DNA of 64,000 bases. Source: Cribrihabitans_A neustonicus. Lineage in GTDB: Bacteria; Pseudomonadota; Alphaproteobacteria; Rhodobacterales; Rhodobacteraceae. The notes under the pieces are model-generated. The model worked only from the letters and a program-made list of their open reading frames with translations, did no database searches and was not told the origin of the DNA. Position numbers and translations under genes: made by a program. How positions within the stretch are numbered: position 1 is the stretch's first letter; every line of letters begins with the position of its first letter. Location: positions 992,001-1,056,000 of the forward strand of contig NZ_JBMERQ010000001.1 in NCBI RefSeq assembly GCF_048820895.1. The letters run 5' to 3'. This document shows, one piece after another, positions 51,997 through 60,870 of the stretch.

Positions 51997-52689
51997 ATGA
52001 AGGTGATCTGGCTGGGCCACGGCAGTTTCCGTTTCGAGACCGGGGACAAGGTGCTTCTGCTCGACCCCTGGCTGAGCGGCAACCCGGTACTCCCGCAGGA
52101 GCAGCACGAGGCCGCGGTGGAAGGGGCGACCCATATCATCCTCACCCACGTGCATTTCGATCACGTGGTGGACGTGCTTCCGCTCGCCAAGCGGCTGGAG
52201 GTGCCGGTAGTGGGGCAGTACGACATGATGGGCTTCTGGGGCGAGACCGAGGAGGTCGAGACCATCGGCTTTAACAAGGGCGGCACGGTCGATCTCGGCG
52301 GCGTGCAGCTTGCCATGGTGCCCGCCTCGCACAGTTCCACCTTCAGCACCCAGGACGGGCTGCGCACCGGTGGTTCGGAAGTCGGCTACATGCTGATGGC
52401 TGAGGGCAAGACCATCTACATCTCCGGCGACACCGCGCTGATGGCGGACATGGAGTGGATGGGTGACTACTACAAGCCGGACGTGGGCATCCTGTCAGCG
52501 GGCGGCCACTTCACCATGGACATGAAGCAGGCCGCATATGCGGCGAAGCGCTATTTCAGCTTCAAGACAGTGATCCCCTGCCACTACAAGAGCTTCCCGG
52601 TGCTGGAGCAGGATGCAAGGGACCTGATCGAGGGGCTGCCCGGGACGCAGGTGATCGAGCCCGAGGTGATGAAAGCGATCGAGATCTGA
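51997..52689 (+). CDS. UPF0173 metal-dependent hydrolase
   Basis: A 230-residue metallo-beta-lactamase-fold protein of the UPF0173 (YtkL) family. It has the start MKVIWLGHGSFRFETGDKVL, HVHFDHV (about 48-54; HxHxDH motif), GQYDMMGF, the His in VPASHSS and the late PCHYKSF. These proteins hydrolyse an unknown substrate in the cytoplasm. Single gene, divergent from gatCA. The GGGAGA site fits the ATG at 51997. Confidence 0.92.
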   Translation: MKVIWLGHGSFRFETGDKVLLLDPWLSGNPVLPQEQHEAAVEGATHIILTHVHFDHVVDVLPLAKRLEVPVVGQYDMMGFWGETEEVETIGFNKGGTVDLGGVQLAMVPASHSSTFSTQDGLRTGGSEVGYMLMAEGKTIYISGDTALMADMEWMGDYYKPDVGILSAGGHFTMDMKQAAYAAKRYFSFKTVIPCHYKSFPVLEQDARDLIEGLPGTQVIEPEVMKAIEI

Positions 52690-52803
52690 ACGCCGCCCCC
52701 CGGGTGGCGGCAGCAGGATACTCCCGCCCGTCACCTGATCTGCATTGCAGATCCGCTCCCGTTGGGCCGGGCGCCGGGCTTCGCGGCCCGGCGCGGCGGC
52801 GCT

Positions 52804-53436
52804 TCAGGTTGCAGATTTCAAGCGTGGAACGGTGAAGCCAGCCCGCGCTGCAGCCGCCGTCCCGCGGCAGAGGCAGCCGCGGGCGTGATCGTTGATCAGC
52901 CCCATTGCCTGCATGAAGGCAAAAACCGTGGTGGGGCCGACAAACTTCCAGCCGCGTTTCTTCAGCGCCTTGGAGAGCGCCACAGATTCGGGACAGGTGG
53001 AGGCAGTCTGCGGCTCGGGCAGGTCTTCCGGCCTGGGTTCGAAACTCCAGAAGAAAGCGGCGAGTGAGCCCGCCTCCGCGACCAGCTCCTGCGCACGGGC
53101 GGCATTGTTGATCACCGCCTCGATCTTGCCGCGGTGGCGGACGATGCCCTTATCCTGCAGGAGCCGTTCGACATCCTCCGGACCGAACTTTGCCATCACG
53201 GTGTAGTCGAAGCCGGCAAAAGCGGCACGGAAGTTTTCGCGCTTGTCCAGGATGGTGCGCCAGCTGAGGCCGGACTGGAAGCTTTCCAGACAGATCTTCT
53301 CGAACAGGCGGATGTCGCCGTCCACCGGATAGCCCCATTCCTCGTCATGATAGCGCAGGAAGTCCGGGGCCGAGGCGCTCCAGGCACAGCGGGGATGGCC
53401 ATCAGGGGCGGTATAAAGTTCAGCCAAAGTAATCAC
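52804..53436 (-). CDS. tag: DNA-3-methyladenine glycosylase I
   Basis: A 210-residue helix-hairpin-helix glycosylase that removes 3-methyladenine from alkylated DNA. Conserved CAW...FLRYHDEEWGYP (about 17-37) and the Zn site with Cys17, His30, His184 and Cys188 (same 13- and 4-residue spacing as in E. coli Tag) are present. The start is a GTG at 53436 that overlaps the stop of the upstream kinase-like gene in GTGA, so it is translationally coupled to it. Confidence 0.94.
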   Translation of the reverse strand: MITLAELYTAPDGHPRCAWSASAPDFLRYHDEEWGYPVDGDIRLFEKICLESFQSGLSWRTILDKRENFRAAFAGFDYTVMAKFGPEDVERLLQDKGIVRHRGKIEAVINNAARAQELVAEAGSLAAFFWSFEPRPEDLPEPQTASTCPESVALSKALKKRGWKFVGPTTVFAFMQAMGLINDHARGCLCRGTAAAARAGFTVPRLKSAT

Positions 53437-54281
53437 TCCCTTTCAGAATACGCTTGAAGAAGCGCCGTAAGCAGGTCCGTGTCCGGTCCGGCGGCCAAAG
53501 GTTCCCCGAGACGCCAGACAATCGACAGGGCGCATTTGGCCGCGGCCCAGGCCAGCAGGCGCCTGGCAGAACAGCCAAGCCCCGCAGACCATTGGCCGGC
53601 CCGGCGGCGGATCACTTCCGGGCTATCGAGCCCGCGCCGGCAGCCCCTGGGGTGACGGAAGGCGTTTGCCAGCTCGTAGCCCGGTTCACCCCACAGCCCC
53701 TTAGCATCGAAGGCGCAATATCCGCGCGGGCCGAGCCGGACGTTTTCATGATGGAGGTCGCCATGCAGCGCGCAGGCGTCCGTCTGGGTTGCCAGCAGGC
53801 CGAGGAGCAAGCCGCGGCCCTGCTCCAGCCCGTCGCGCAGGGAGCCCGGCGGCAGGCTGTCCCGATGGAAGGCGCGCAGGGCACTGAAGCGGTCTTCGAG
53901 CGGCGGGAAAGACGCCTTCTCCCCGCTGGAGCCGGCATGCAGTGAACGGGCAGTTTGCAACAGCTGGCTGTCCGCATGCCGCAGGTCACCGCTGCGGGCG
54001 ATATCGCCAAGCGAGGGCCCAGGCAGCCACTCGACCAAGGCTGCGCAGGAGTTCACCGAGTACACTTGGGCGGCCTGCGCCTGCGGCGCCTGCCGCAAAT
54101 AGCCGAACCCAGCCTCTTCGCTGCCCATCTGCCCGCCCCTGTAGACTTTCAGGACAGCCGGGCCGCCGCCGGCACGGGTCACACGCCAGAGCCGCGCAAT
54201 CGGTGTTTCCGCCAGGAACTCGGGTCCCGACACGCCGAATTCCGCAAGCAGGGCTCCGGAGGGTTGCGGCGAAGCGGCCAA
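53433..54281 (-). CDS. APH(6)/hydroxyurea-kinase-family phosphotransferase
   Basis: A 282-residue protein of the aminoglycoside/hydroxyurea antibiotic resistance kinase family. The N-lobe has the Lys in PAVLKVYRGG (about 45) and the C-lobe the Brenner-type motif LHGDLHHENVRLG (about 173-185) followed by AFDAKGLWGEPGYELANAF, where FDAKG holds the metal Asp. Members phosphorylate streptomycin or hydroxyurea, but many chromosomal ones have no known substrate. The start is TTG at 54281, supported by AGGAGG (54291-54296) lying inside the end of tadA. It couples tadA to tag. Confidence 0.83.
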   Translation of the reverse strand: MAASPQPSGALLAEFGVSGPEFLAETPIARLWRVTRAGGGPAVLKVYRGGQMGSEEAGFGYLRQAPQAQAAQVYSVNSCAALVEWLPGPSLGDIARSGDLRHADSQLLQTARSLHAGSSGEKASFPPLEDRFSALRAFHRDSLPPGSLRDGLEQGRGLLLGLLATQTDACALHGDLHHENVRLGPRGYCAFDAKGLWGEPGYELANAFRHPRGCRRGLDSPEVIRRRAGQWSAGLGCSARRLLAWAAAKCALSIVWRLGEPLAAGPDTDLLTALLQAYSERE

Positions 54282-54287
54282 ACCGGG

Positions 54288-54737
54288 TTACCTCCTGCCC
54301 GCGAAGAAATCCTTAAGGAGCGCCGCGGCTTCGGCCTCAGCGATGCCGTCATAGACTTCTGGAGCATGATGCGCCTGCGGGTGGGAAAAGACGCAGGCGC
54401 CATGCGCCACCCCGCCGGACTTCGGATCCGCGGCGCCGTAGTAGACCCGGCGGATACGGGCGGCGGCGATGGCGGCGGCGCACATGGCGCAGGGTTCCAG
54501 CGTCACATAGAGGTCGTAGCCGGCGAGCCGCTCGCTGCCGCGTGCGGCGCAGGCTTCGCGGATCGCCAGGATCTCGGCGTGCGCGGTGGGGTCGTTCAGC
54601 TCCCGGGTGCGGTTGCCTGCGAACGCGGCCACCCGCCCGTCCGGCGCGATGAGCACCGCGCCAACGGGAACCTCGCCGCGGTCCGCCGCCTCCCGCGCCT
54701 CTGCCAGCGCTTTGTCCATGTGCGATTTGAAAGCCAT
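54288..54737 (-). CDS. tadA: tRNA adenosine(34) deaminase
   Basis: A 149-residue cytidine-deaminase-fold enzyme that turns A34 of tRNA-Arg(ACG) to inosine. The zinc site is HAE (His53-Ala-Glu55) and PCAMC (Cys83, Cys86). Length is normal. The ATG at 54737 gives an N-terminus MAFKSHMDKALAEAREAADR; a second Met at residue 7 is possible. It is divergent from the pseudouridine-synthase gene and is the first gene of a tight minus-strand unit with the kinase-like gene and tag. Confidence 0.94.
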   Translation of the reverse strand: MAFKSHMDKALAEAREAADRGEVPVGAVLIAPDGRVAAFAGNRTRELNDPTAHAEILAIREACAARGSERLAGYDLYVTLEPCAMCAAAIAAARIRRVYYGAADPKSGGVAHGACVFSHPQAHHAPEVYDGIAEAEAAALLKDFFAGRR

Positions 54738-54876
54738 GCGCTCCCCGGTGTCCGAAGATTTCAAAGTGCCAGGTTCTGCCCGGCGCCACGCCTGCCAGTG
54801 TCCGGCCCTCTCTGCACCCTTCCTGCCCGCGATTGCCCGCTTTCGCAAGCCGCCGGAATGCTCTATGGCACGCAGC

Positions 54877-55995
54877 ATGAGCAAAGCACCCGCATCCCCC
54901 AAGGGCTCTCCCGCAGGCCAGGCGCCTGAGGGCGACCGTATCGCCAAGGTTCTCTCCCGCTCCGGCGTCGCCTCGCGCCGCGAGGCCGAGCGCATGATCG
55001 CCGAGGGCCGCGTCGCGGTGAACGGCGAGACCATCACCAGCCCCGCGCTGAATGTGACCGCCAGGGACCGTATCCTGGTCGATGGCAAGCCCCTGCCCGA
55101 AGCTGAGGCGCCGCGGCTGTGGATGTACTACAAGCCGATTGGCCTGGTTACCTCCACCAGCGACGAGAAGGGCCGCAAGACGATATTCGACGAGCTGCCC
55201 GACGATCTGCCGCGGGTAATGACCGTCGGGCGGCTCGATCTCAACTCGGAAGGCCTGCTGCTGCTCACCAACGATGGCGCCATCAAACGCAAGCTGGAGC
55301 TGCCTTCGACCGGCTGGCTGCGCCGCTACCGGGTGCGCATCAATGGCCGCCCGAAGGACGAGGATTTCGAGCCGTTGCGCAAGGGGCTGGTGATCGAAGG
55401 CGAGCGGTTCCAGCCGATGACGGTGACGCTCGACCGCCAGCAGGGTGCTAACGCCTGGCTGACCGTGGGGCTGCGCGAGGGCAAGAACCGCGAGATCCGC
55501 CGCGCGATGGAAGACATCGGCTTCAGCGTGAACCGGCTGTTGCGGCTGTCTTACGGGCCGTTCCAGCTCGGCAGCCTGAAGCCCGGCGAAGTCGAGGAGC
55601 TGCGCCCCAAGGTTGTGCGCGACCAGCTCGGTCTCGAGAAACCGGACGAGACGCCCGCCAGCCGCCCGGTGCGCAGCCGCGGCGGGAAGCCGGCGGCCAG
55701 ACCCGGCACCAGTTCCGCGGGCAAGCCGGCCGGCCGGCCGGGCGCAAAACCCGCAGGCAAGCCGGGCGCGCGCTCTGGCAAGAGTGCCGGCGCAGGGCCT
55801 GCCGCCGGGGCTGGCAAGACATTCGGCACGCGCGCAAGCAGCAAACCGGGAGCCGGGTCCAGCGGCAAGCCCGGTTTGACAGCAGGCCAGAAACCCGGCG
55901 CGCCCGGCCGCGGCAAAGCGTCCGGACCGCGCGGCAGCAGCTCCAGTTCCACCGGCGCGCCGAAAGGCCGCCCCGGCAAGCCGCGCCGCGGCTGA
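54877..55995 (+). CDS. rRNA pseudouridine synthase (RluB/RsuA family) with long basic tail
   Basis: A 372-residue protein. Residues about 20-70 are an S4 RNA-binding domain (IAKVLSRSGVASRREAERMI) and about 80-250 the RsuA-type catalytic domain with GRLDLNSEGLLLLTNDG (catalytic Asp) and KNREIRRAMEDIG. It probably modifies U2605 of 23S rRNA (RluB). Beyond residue 255 a tail of about 115 residues is built from Gly/Lys/Pro/Arg/Ser repeats (GKPAGRPGAKPAGKPGARSG), likely disordered and RNA-binding. An ATG four codons earlier (54865) is also possible. Confidence 0.92.
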   Translation: MSKAPASPKGSPAGQAPEGDRIAKVLSRSGVASRREAERMIAEGRVAVNGETITSPALNVTARDRILVDGKPLPEAEAPRLWMYYKPIGLVTSTSDEKGRKTIFDELPDDLPRVMTVGRLDLNSEGLLLLTNDGAIKRKLELPSTGWLRRYRVRINGRPKDEDFEPLRKGLVIEGERFQPMTVTLDRQQGANAWLTVGLREGKNREIRRAMEDIGFSVNRLLRLSYGPFQLGSLKPGEVEELRPKVVRDQLGLEKPDETPASRPVRSRGGKPAARPGTSSAGKPAGRPGAKPAGKPGARSGKSAGAGPAAGAGKTFGTRASSKPGAGSSGKPGLTAGQKPGAPGRGKASGPRGSSSSSTGAPKGRPGKPRRG

Positions 55996-56052
55996 TACCC
56001 GGCGCCGCCCGTTCGCCCGCGGGCTGATACCCCGCGCCGCCCGCGAGCCCGC
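55991..56052. repeat. tandem duplication at the 3' end of the pseudouridine synthase gene
   Basis: Two 30-base units (55991-56020 and 56023-56052, period 32) share 26 of 30 positions, each starting GCTGATACCC. The first includes the stop codon of the gene at 55993-55995. Confidence 0.75.
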
Positions 56053-56192
56053 TTTGGCACTGGCATGGGCGCCCGGCTTCTCCTAGGGTTCCCTTCAGGA
56101 CACCGATTGTGCTTGAGGGGGACCGCGCATGCCGCCAGTTGCAACTGCCCAGCATTTGACCGCCGCATCCGCTCGGACGGGCTGAACGCGTG

Positions 56193-57215
56193 ATGCGGCA
56201 CATGCGTCTTCCTGCGGCCCGCCCGCGCAGACCCTGCTCCTGCCATTACCGCCCCGGCCGTTCCCGCCGGTCTAACCCGGCCGTACGCGCCGGGCTGCTC
56301 TGCGGCCTTCTGGCCGTGGCGGCGGCATGTGTGCCTCAGGGGCAGCGGCAGTCGCTGGTGCCGCGGCCGCGGCCCGCCGCGCTGGTCCCGGAGGCACCCG
56401 CCCCTTCTGCCGACAGCCAGGAGCTAACGCAGTACTACCGCGTTCTGGAACGCGACCTCTTGACCCGCGGGCTGCTGCGCACCGATGGCGGCGGCCCGGA
56501 CACACCCTTCGATGCGGAGGATCTGGCGGAGAGCTTCGAGGCGCTGGCCTTCTATGACGAATACGGCGGCAACGGGCTTTCCGGCGGGCTGGGCCGCTGG
56601 GCCGGGCCGGTGCGGATCGCAGCGGAGTTTGGACCCTCAGTGCCGCCTGCACGGCGCGCCGCCGACCGCGTCATGCTTCGGGACTATGCGGCGCGGCTGG
56701 CGCGGATCACCGGCCACCCTGTCAGCGCCGCTCCGGGCCGGACCAATTTCCATGTCCTGTTCGCCAGCCTCGACGACAGCGCCTTTGTCGCCGAGCGGGT
56801 GCGCGAGCTGCTGCCGGGTCTCGGCGCGCGGGAGCTTGCGCTGCTGGCGGCGCCGCCGCGCAGTTATTACTGTCTGGTGGTGGCGGGCGGACCCAAGAGC
56901 GACCCGTTCACCTACAGCCGTGGTGTTGCGCTGATCCGGGCCGAACACCCCGATCTGGTGCGGAAGAGCTGCGTGCATGAGGAAGTGGCGCAGGGGCTGG
57001 GTTTGCGGAACGACAGCCCGCGCGCGCGGCCTTCGATCTTCAACGACGATGACGAATTTGCGCTGCTGACCAGCTTTGACGAGAAGCTGCTGCGGATACT
57101 GTATGACCCGCGCTTGTCCCCGGGGATGAGCGCGGATGAGGCGCGCCCGCTTGTGCGCGCCATTGCCCGTGAACTGATGGGTGAAGCACGCGAAATGGCG
57201 GGCGGGCCGCTCTGA
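56193..57215 (+). CDS. DUF2927 lipoprotein
   Basis: A protein of about 340 residues with a basic N-terminus followed by a lipoprotein-like signal, AGLLCGLLAVAAAC (Cys at about 46). The mature part has RWAGPVRIAAEFGPSVP, FHVLFASLDDSAFV, YCLVVAGG and the late KSCVHEEVAQGLGLRNDSP with SIFNDDDEFALLTSFDEKLL, the pattern of DUF2927. The HEExxQxLGL segment resembles a gluzincin-like HExxH region in which the second His is replaced. The start is uncertain: GTG 56190, ATG 56193 or ATG 56202; the last would shorten the unusual N-terminus. Confidence 0.83.
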   Translation: MRHMRLPAARPRRPCSCHYRPGRSRRSNPAVRAGLLCGLLAVAAACVPQGQRQSLVPRPRPAALVPEAPAPSADSQELTQYYRVLERDLLTRGLLRTDGGGPDTPFDAEDLAESFEALAFYDEYGGNGLSGGLGRWAGPVRIAAEFGPSVPPARRAADRVMLRDYAARLARITGHPVSAAPGRTNFHVLFASLDDSAFVAERVRELLPGLGARELALLAAPPRSYYCLVVAGGPKSDPFTYSRGVALIRAEHPDLVRKSCVHEEVAQGLGLRNDSPRARPSIFNDDDEFALLTSFDEKLLRILYDPRLSPGMSADEARPLVRAIARELMGEAREMAGGPL

Positions 57216-57392
57216 ACGCCGTCAGGCCAGGGCCGCGTGCGCCAGGGCGGCGGGGCCGGACATGAACGCAGGCGGATTCCGCCCTGCCCCCCCATTGCGC
57301 CGCCCTGCGCCCGGTGCCCCGCATCGCCGCGGCTTGCACGCGCGCCGCAGCGGCGTCAGTCTGGTGCAAGAATTCAGAGAAAGGAACGCGGC

Positions 57393-57839
57393 ATGCGCGC
57401 AGTGGTGCAACGGGTCCGGGAAGCCTCGGTGTCTGTTGAAGGAGAGGTCATCGGCCAATGCGGCCCTGGCCTGATGGTGCTAGTCTGCGCCATGGCGGGG
57501 GACGGCACCGGGGAAGCGGAACAACTGGCCGCCAAGATCGCCAAGCTGCGCATTTTCAAGGACGAGGCGGGCAAGATGAACCGCTCGGTTCTGGAAATCG
57601 GCGGCAGCGTCTTGGCGGTGAGCCAGTTCACCCTTGCGGCTGACACCCGGCGCGGCAACCGGCCCGGATTTTCTGCCGCGGCGCCTCCGGCCGATGGTGA
57701 GAGGCTTTACGAACATTTCGCTGCCGCCTTGCAGGGGCTGGGGATCAGGACGGCGAAAGGGCGCTTTGGCGCCGACATGCAGGTGAGCCTGGTGAACGAC
57801 GGGCCGGTCACCATCTGGATCGACACCGCCGCAGAGTGA
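57393..57839 (+). CDS. dtd: D-aminoacyl-tRNA deacylase
   Basis: A 148-residue enzyme that removes D-amino acids (and glycine from tRNA-Ala) from mischarged tRNA. Family elements are MRAVVQRVREASVSVEGEVI at the start, the SQFTLAADTRRGNRP segment (about 76-90; family SQFTL) and GRFGADMQVSLVNDGPVTIW (about 122-141) with the cross-subunit Gly-cisPro. The common NRPSF is NRPGF here. The ATG at 57393 has an AAAGGAA site. It follows the DUF2927 gene by 177 bases. Confidence 0.95.
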   Translation: MRAVVQRVREASVSVEGEVIGQCGPGLMVLVCAMAGDGTGEAEQLAAKIAKLRIFKDEAGKMNRSVLEIGGSVLAVSQFTLAADTRRGNRPGFSAAAPPADGERLYEHFAAALQGLGIRTAKGRFGADMQVSLVNDGPVTIWIDTAAE

Positions 57840-58325
57840 GCATGTGCGCCCGAAGGCCGGCCTGCGGTGCAGGACAAACAATCCCGATGGGGATTGGCCG
57901 CGGCGCGGAACAGGCCCGCCGGTCCTCCGTGCATCGCCGGGGCAATTCCGCCACGGCGAGGCGGCGCGGCTTGGCAGCACTCGCAAAAAGAAAACGAACC
58001 CCGCTCAGCAATATGATTCTTCCGGAAAGTGGGTCAGCCCTCCTGACCGGAGCGCCAAATACAGCGCAAAAGACGGCATTCCTCAGCCAAAAAATTTTCT
58101 GGTCGCATTCTTGAGATATTTTTGATTTGTAAAGCGCTATGAGCCCAAAAGCGGCACACCGCCAAAGAAAGGCGACACCCGTCTTGGGGCCTTGGGCCGG
58201 CGGCACATTCCCTGCCGCCGGAGCCCGCGAATAAATCTTGCGAGGCTGCTGCAAATGCGCAAATCTTGAAAGACCAATCAAGAAAATGAGTGCTGACAGC
58301 ACCGCACACCAATTGGGAGAACTCC
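57840..58325. other. 486-bp leader region of the ABC importer operon
   Basis: No gene seen. The region is A/T-richer than its flanks between 58060 and 58140. It contains GGTCAG / CTGACC (58032-58037, 58043-58048), a 9-bp perfect hairpin (58197-58221), and TCTTGA / TCAAGA (58264-58269, 58278-58283) 43 bases before the operon start. It most likely holds the operon promoter and a structured 5' leader. Confidence 0.6.
58197..58221 (+). promoter_or_regulatory. hairpin in the ABC operon leader
   Basis: CCGGCGGCA (58197-58205) and TGCCGCCGG (58213-58221) form a perfect 9-bp stem with a 7-base loop, 105 bases before the first gene. No U-run follows. Confidence 0.6.
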
Positions 58326-59912
58326 ATGAGCGACTATATCCAGTATCTGGCCAGCCAGGCGGCCGCGGGCAAACTGTCCCGCCGCGCCTTCCTCGGCAAG
58401 GCAGCCGCACTGGGCTTCACCGCGGTATCCGCAAACCTGCTGATGTCAAATGCAGTGCAGGCAGCCGGTCCGCAGAAGGGCGGCACCATCAAGGCCGCGA
58501 TCCAGGGCGGCAGCACCACCGACAGCCTGGACCCGGCAACCACCACCAACACCGCGATGACCATGGTCAGCAAGCTGTGGGGCGAGCCGCTGATGGCTCT
58601 GGCGCCGGATGGCGGGCTGCAGCCGAAAGTGGCCGAAAGCGTTGAGGCCTCGGCCGACGCCAAGACCTGGACCTTCAAGATCCGCGACGGCGTCACCTTT
58701 TCCAACGGCAAGACCGTGACCGCCGAGGACGTGCTCGCCACCATCGAGCGCCACTCGGGCGAGGACACCAAATCGGGTGCGCTGGGTCTGCTGCGCGACA
58801 TCGCGGCAATGCGGGCCGAGGGCAACGACTTCATCATCGAGCTGAAGACGCCCAACGCCGACCTGCCCTACCTGATGACCGACTACCACCTGCTGATCCA
58901 GCCCAATGGCGGCAAGGACGATCCGGCGGCGGCAATCGGCACCGGGCCGTACGTGCTGAAGGACGTCGACATGGGCGTGCGCTTCGTGGCCGAGAAGAAC
59001 CCGAACTACTGGGATCCCGAACTGGGCCACGCCGACACAATCGAAGTCCTCATCATCAACGATGACACCGCCCGCGTCGCGGCGCTGCAGTCGGGCCAGG
59101 TCGACATGATTGACCGGGTGCCGCCGCGCACCGCCAAGCTGGTCGACCGCGCTCCGGGCATCAACGTGCGCTCCACTGCCGGCCCCGGCCACTACGTGTT
59201 CATCATGCATTGCAACACGGCGCCGTTTGACAACAACGACCTGCGGCTGGCGCTGAAATACGCGATGGACCGGCAGGAGATGGTCGACAAGATCCTGCAC
59301 GGCTACGGCTCGATCGGCAACGACAGCCCGATCAACGCCTCCTACCCGCTGTTCACCGAAGCCGAGCAGCGCGAATTCGATCCGGACAAGGCCAAGTTCC
59401 ACTTTGACAAGTCCGGCCATGACGGCGAGATCCTGCTGCGCACCTCGGACAACTCGTTCCCGGGGGCACCAGATGCTTCGGCGCTGTTCCAGCAGTCCTG
59501 CGCAAAGGCGGGGATCAAGCTGAACATCAAACGGGAGCCGAGCGACGGCTACTGGTCCGAAGTCTGGAACAAGCAGCCCTTCTGCACCAGCTACTGGAGC
59601 GGCCGCCCGATCCAGGACCAGATGCTGTCGACCGCCTACCTGTCGACTGCGGACTGGAACGACACCCGCTTCTTCAACGAGCAGTTCGACCAGCTCGTGG
59701 TGGCGGCGCGCGGCGAGCTGGACGAGGCCAAGCGGACCCAGATGTACGCCGACCTCTCCACCATGATCCGCGACGAAGGCGGGCTGATCTGCCCGATGTT
59801 CAACGACTTCATCGGCGCCACCTCAGACCGGCTGGCGGGCTGGGTCGAGAACCATAAGGGCTTTGACCTGATGGACCTCTACGCTCCGATGAAAATGTGG
59901 GTTGCGGCCTAA
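58326..59912 (+). CDS. peptide/nickel-type ABC substrate-binding protein, Tat-exported
   Basis: A 528-residue solute-binding protein (family 5, extracellular). The N-terminus has a twin-arginine signal (SRRAFLGKAAALGF, residues 18-31, cleavage near VQAAG), so it is exported folded. Typical segments are TWTFKIRDGVTFSNGKTVTA, VLATIERHSG and LRLALKYAMDRQEMVDKILH. The ligand is probably a peptide, opine or similar; it cannot be told from the sequence. First of four genes with overlaps or short gaps; the GGGAGA site fits the ATG at 58326. Confidence 0.92.
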   Translation: MSDYIQYLASQAAAGKLSRRAFLGKAAALGFTAVSANLLMSNAVQAAGPQKGGTIKAAIQGGSTTDSLDPATTTNTAMTMVSKLWGEPLMALAPDGGLQPKVAESVEASADAKTWTFKIRDGVTFSNGKTVTAEDVLATIERHSGEDTKSGALGLLRDIAAMRAEGNDFIIELKTPNADLPYLMTDYHLLIQPNGGKDDPAAAIGTGPYVLKDVDMGVRFVAEKNPNYWDPELGHADTIEVLIINDDTARVAALQSGQVDMIDRVPPRTAKLVDRAPGINVRSTAGPGHYVFIMHCNTAPFDNNDLRLALKYAMDRQEMVDKILHGYGSIGNDSPINASYPLFTEAEQREFDPDKAKFHFDKSGHDGEILLRTSDNSFPGAPDASALFQQSCAKAGIKLNIKREPSDGYWSEVWNKQPFCTSYWSGRPIQDQMLSTAYLSTADWNDTRFFNEQFDQLVVAARGELDEAKRTQMYADLSTMIRDEGGLICPMFNDFIGATSDRLAGWVENHKGFDLMDLYAPMKMWVAA

Positions 59913-59913
59913 C

Positions 59914-60870
59914 ATGTCCCCAGTTGTCCGCCTTCTGGCTCAGCGCATTGCGCTGAGCCTCCTTCTTCTGTTGCTGATTTCGATGGTGATTTTCGCGGGC
60001 ACGCTGATCCTGCCCGGCGACGTCGCCCAATCCATCCTCGGCCAGGGCGCAACCCCCGAAGCGCTGGCGAACCTGCGCGCTGAGCTGGGGCTGAACGAAC
60101 CAGCGCTGCAGCGCTATTTTTCCTGGCTGTTCGGCGCCTTGCAGGGCGATCTTGGCACCGCGCTGACCAGCGGCCAGGACATTGCCGACGCGCTGGCCGA
60201 CCGGTTCAAGAACACTCTTTTCCTCGCCTTCTGGGCCGCCGTCGTGGCCGTGCCGCTGGCGATCTTCCTCGGCCTTCTGGCCGTGCGCTTCAAGGACCGC
60301 TGGCCCGACAAGCTGATTTCGGGCGTCACCCTGGCGTCGATCTCGATCCCGGAGTTCCTGATCGGCTACGTGCTGATGTATGTTATCGCCGTGCAGCTGC
60401 GCTGGTTCCCCTCGGTCGCCATGATCAACGACAGCATGACGCTCTGGCAGAAGCTCAACTCCATCGCGCTGCCGATTGCCGTGCTCACCCTGGTGGTGCT
60501 CGCGCATATGATGCGGATGACGCGGGCCGCAATCCTCAACGTGATGCAGTCGGCCTATATCGAGACCGCCGAACTCAAGGGCCTCAACGCCTTCCAGGTG
60601 ATCTACCGCCATGCCTTCCCGAACGCGATCGCGCCGATCGTCAACGTGGTGATGCTGAACCTCGCCTATCTGGTGGTCGGCGTCGTGGTGATCGAGGTGG
60701 TGTTCGTCTACCCCGGCATGGGCCAGTATCTGGTTGACCACGTTTCAAAGCGCGACGTGCCGGTGGTGCAGGCCTGCGGGCTGATCTTCGCTGCCGTCTA
60801 CATCGGGCTCAACATGATTGCCGATATCGTCGCCATCCTGTCGAACCCGCGCCTGAGGCATCCGAAATGA
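59914..60870 (+). CDS. ABC transporter permease (DppB-like)
   Basis: A 318-residue inner-membrane subunit with six helices. The binding-protein-dependent transport motif is in TAELKGLNAFQVIYRHAFPN (about 200-219, EAA loop), and the N-terminal helix is RLLAQRIALSLLLLLLISMV. It starts two bases after the binding-protein stop and ends inside the next gene's ATGA, so it is cotranslated with its partner permease. Confidence 0.94.
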   Translation: MSPVVRLLAQRIALSLLLLLLISMVIFAGTLILPGDVAQSILGQGATPEALANLRAELGLNEPALQRYFSWLFGALQGDLGTALTSGQDIADALADRFKNTLFLAFWAAVVAVPLAIFLGLLAVRFKDRWPDKLISGVTLASISIPEFLIGYVLMYVIAVQLRWFPSVAMINDSMTLWQKLNSIALPIAVLTLVVLAHMMRMTRAAILNVMQSAYIETAELKGLNAFQVIYRHAFPNAIAPIVNVVMLNLAYLVVGVVVIEVVFVYPGMGQYLVDHVSKRDVPVVQACGLIFAAVYIGLNMIADIVAILSNPRLRHPK

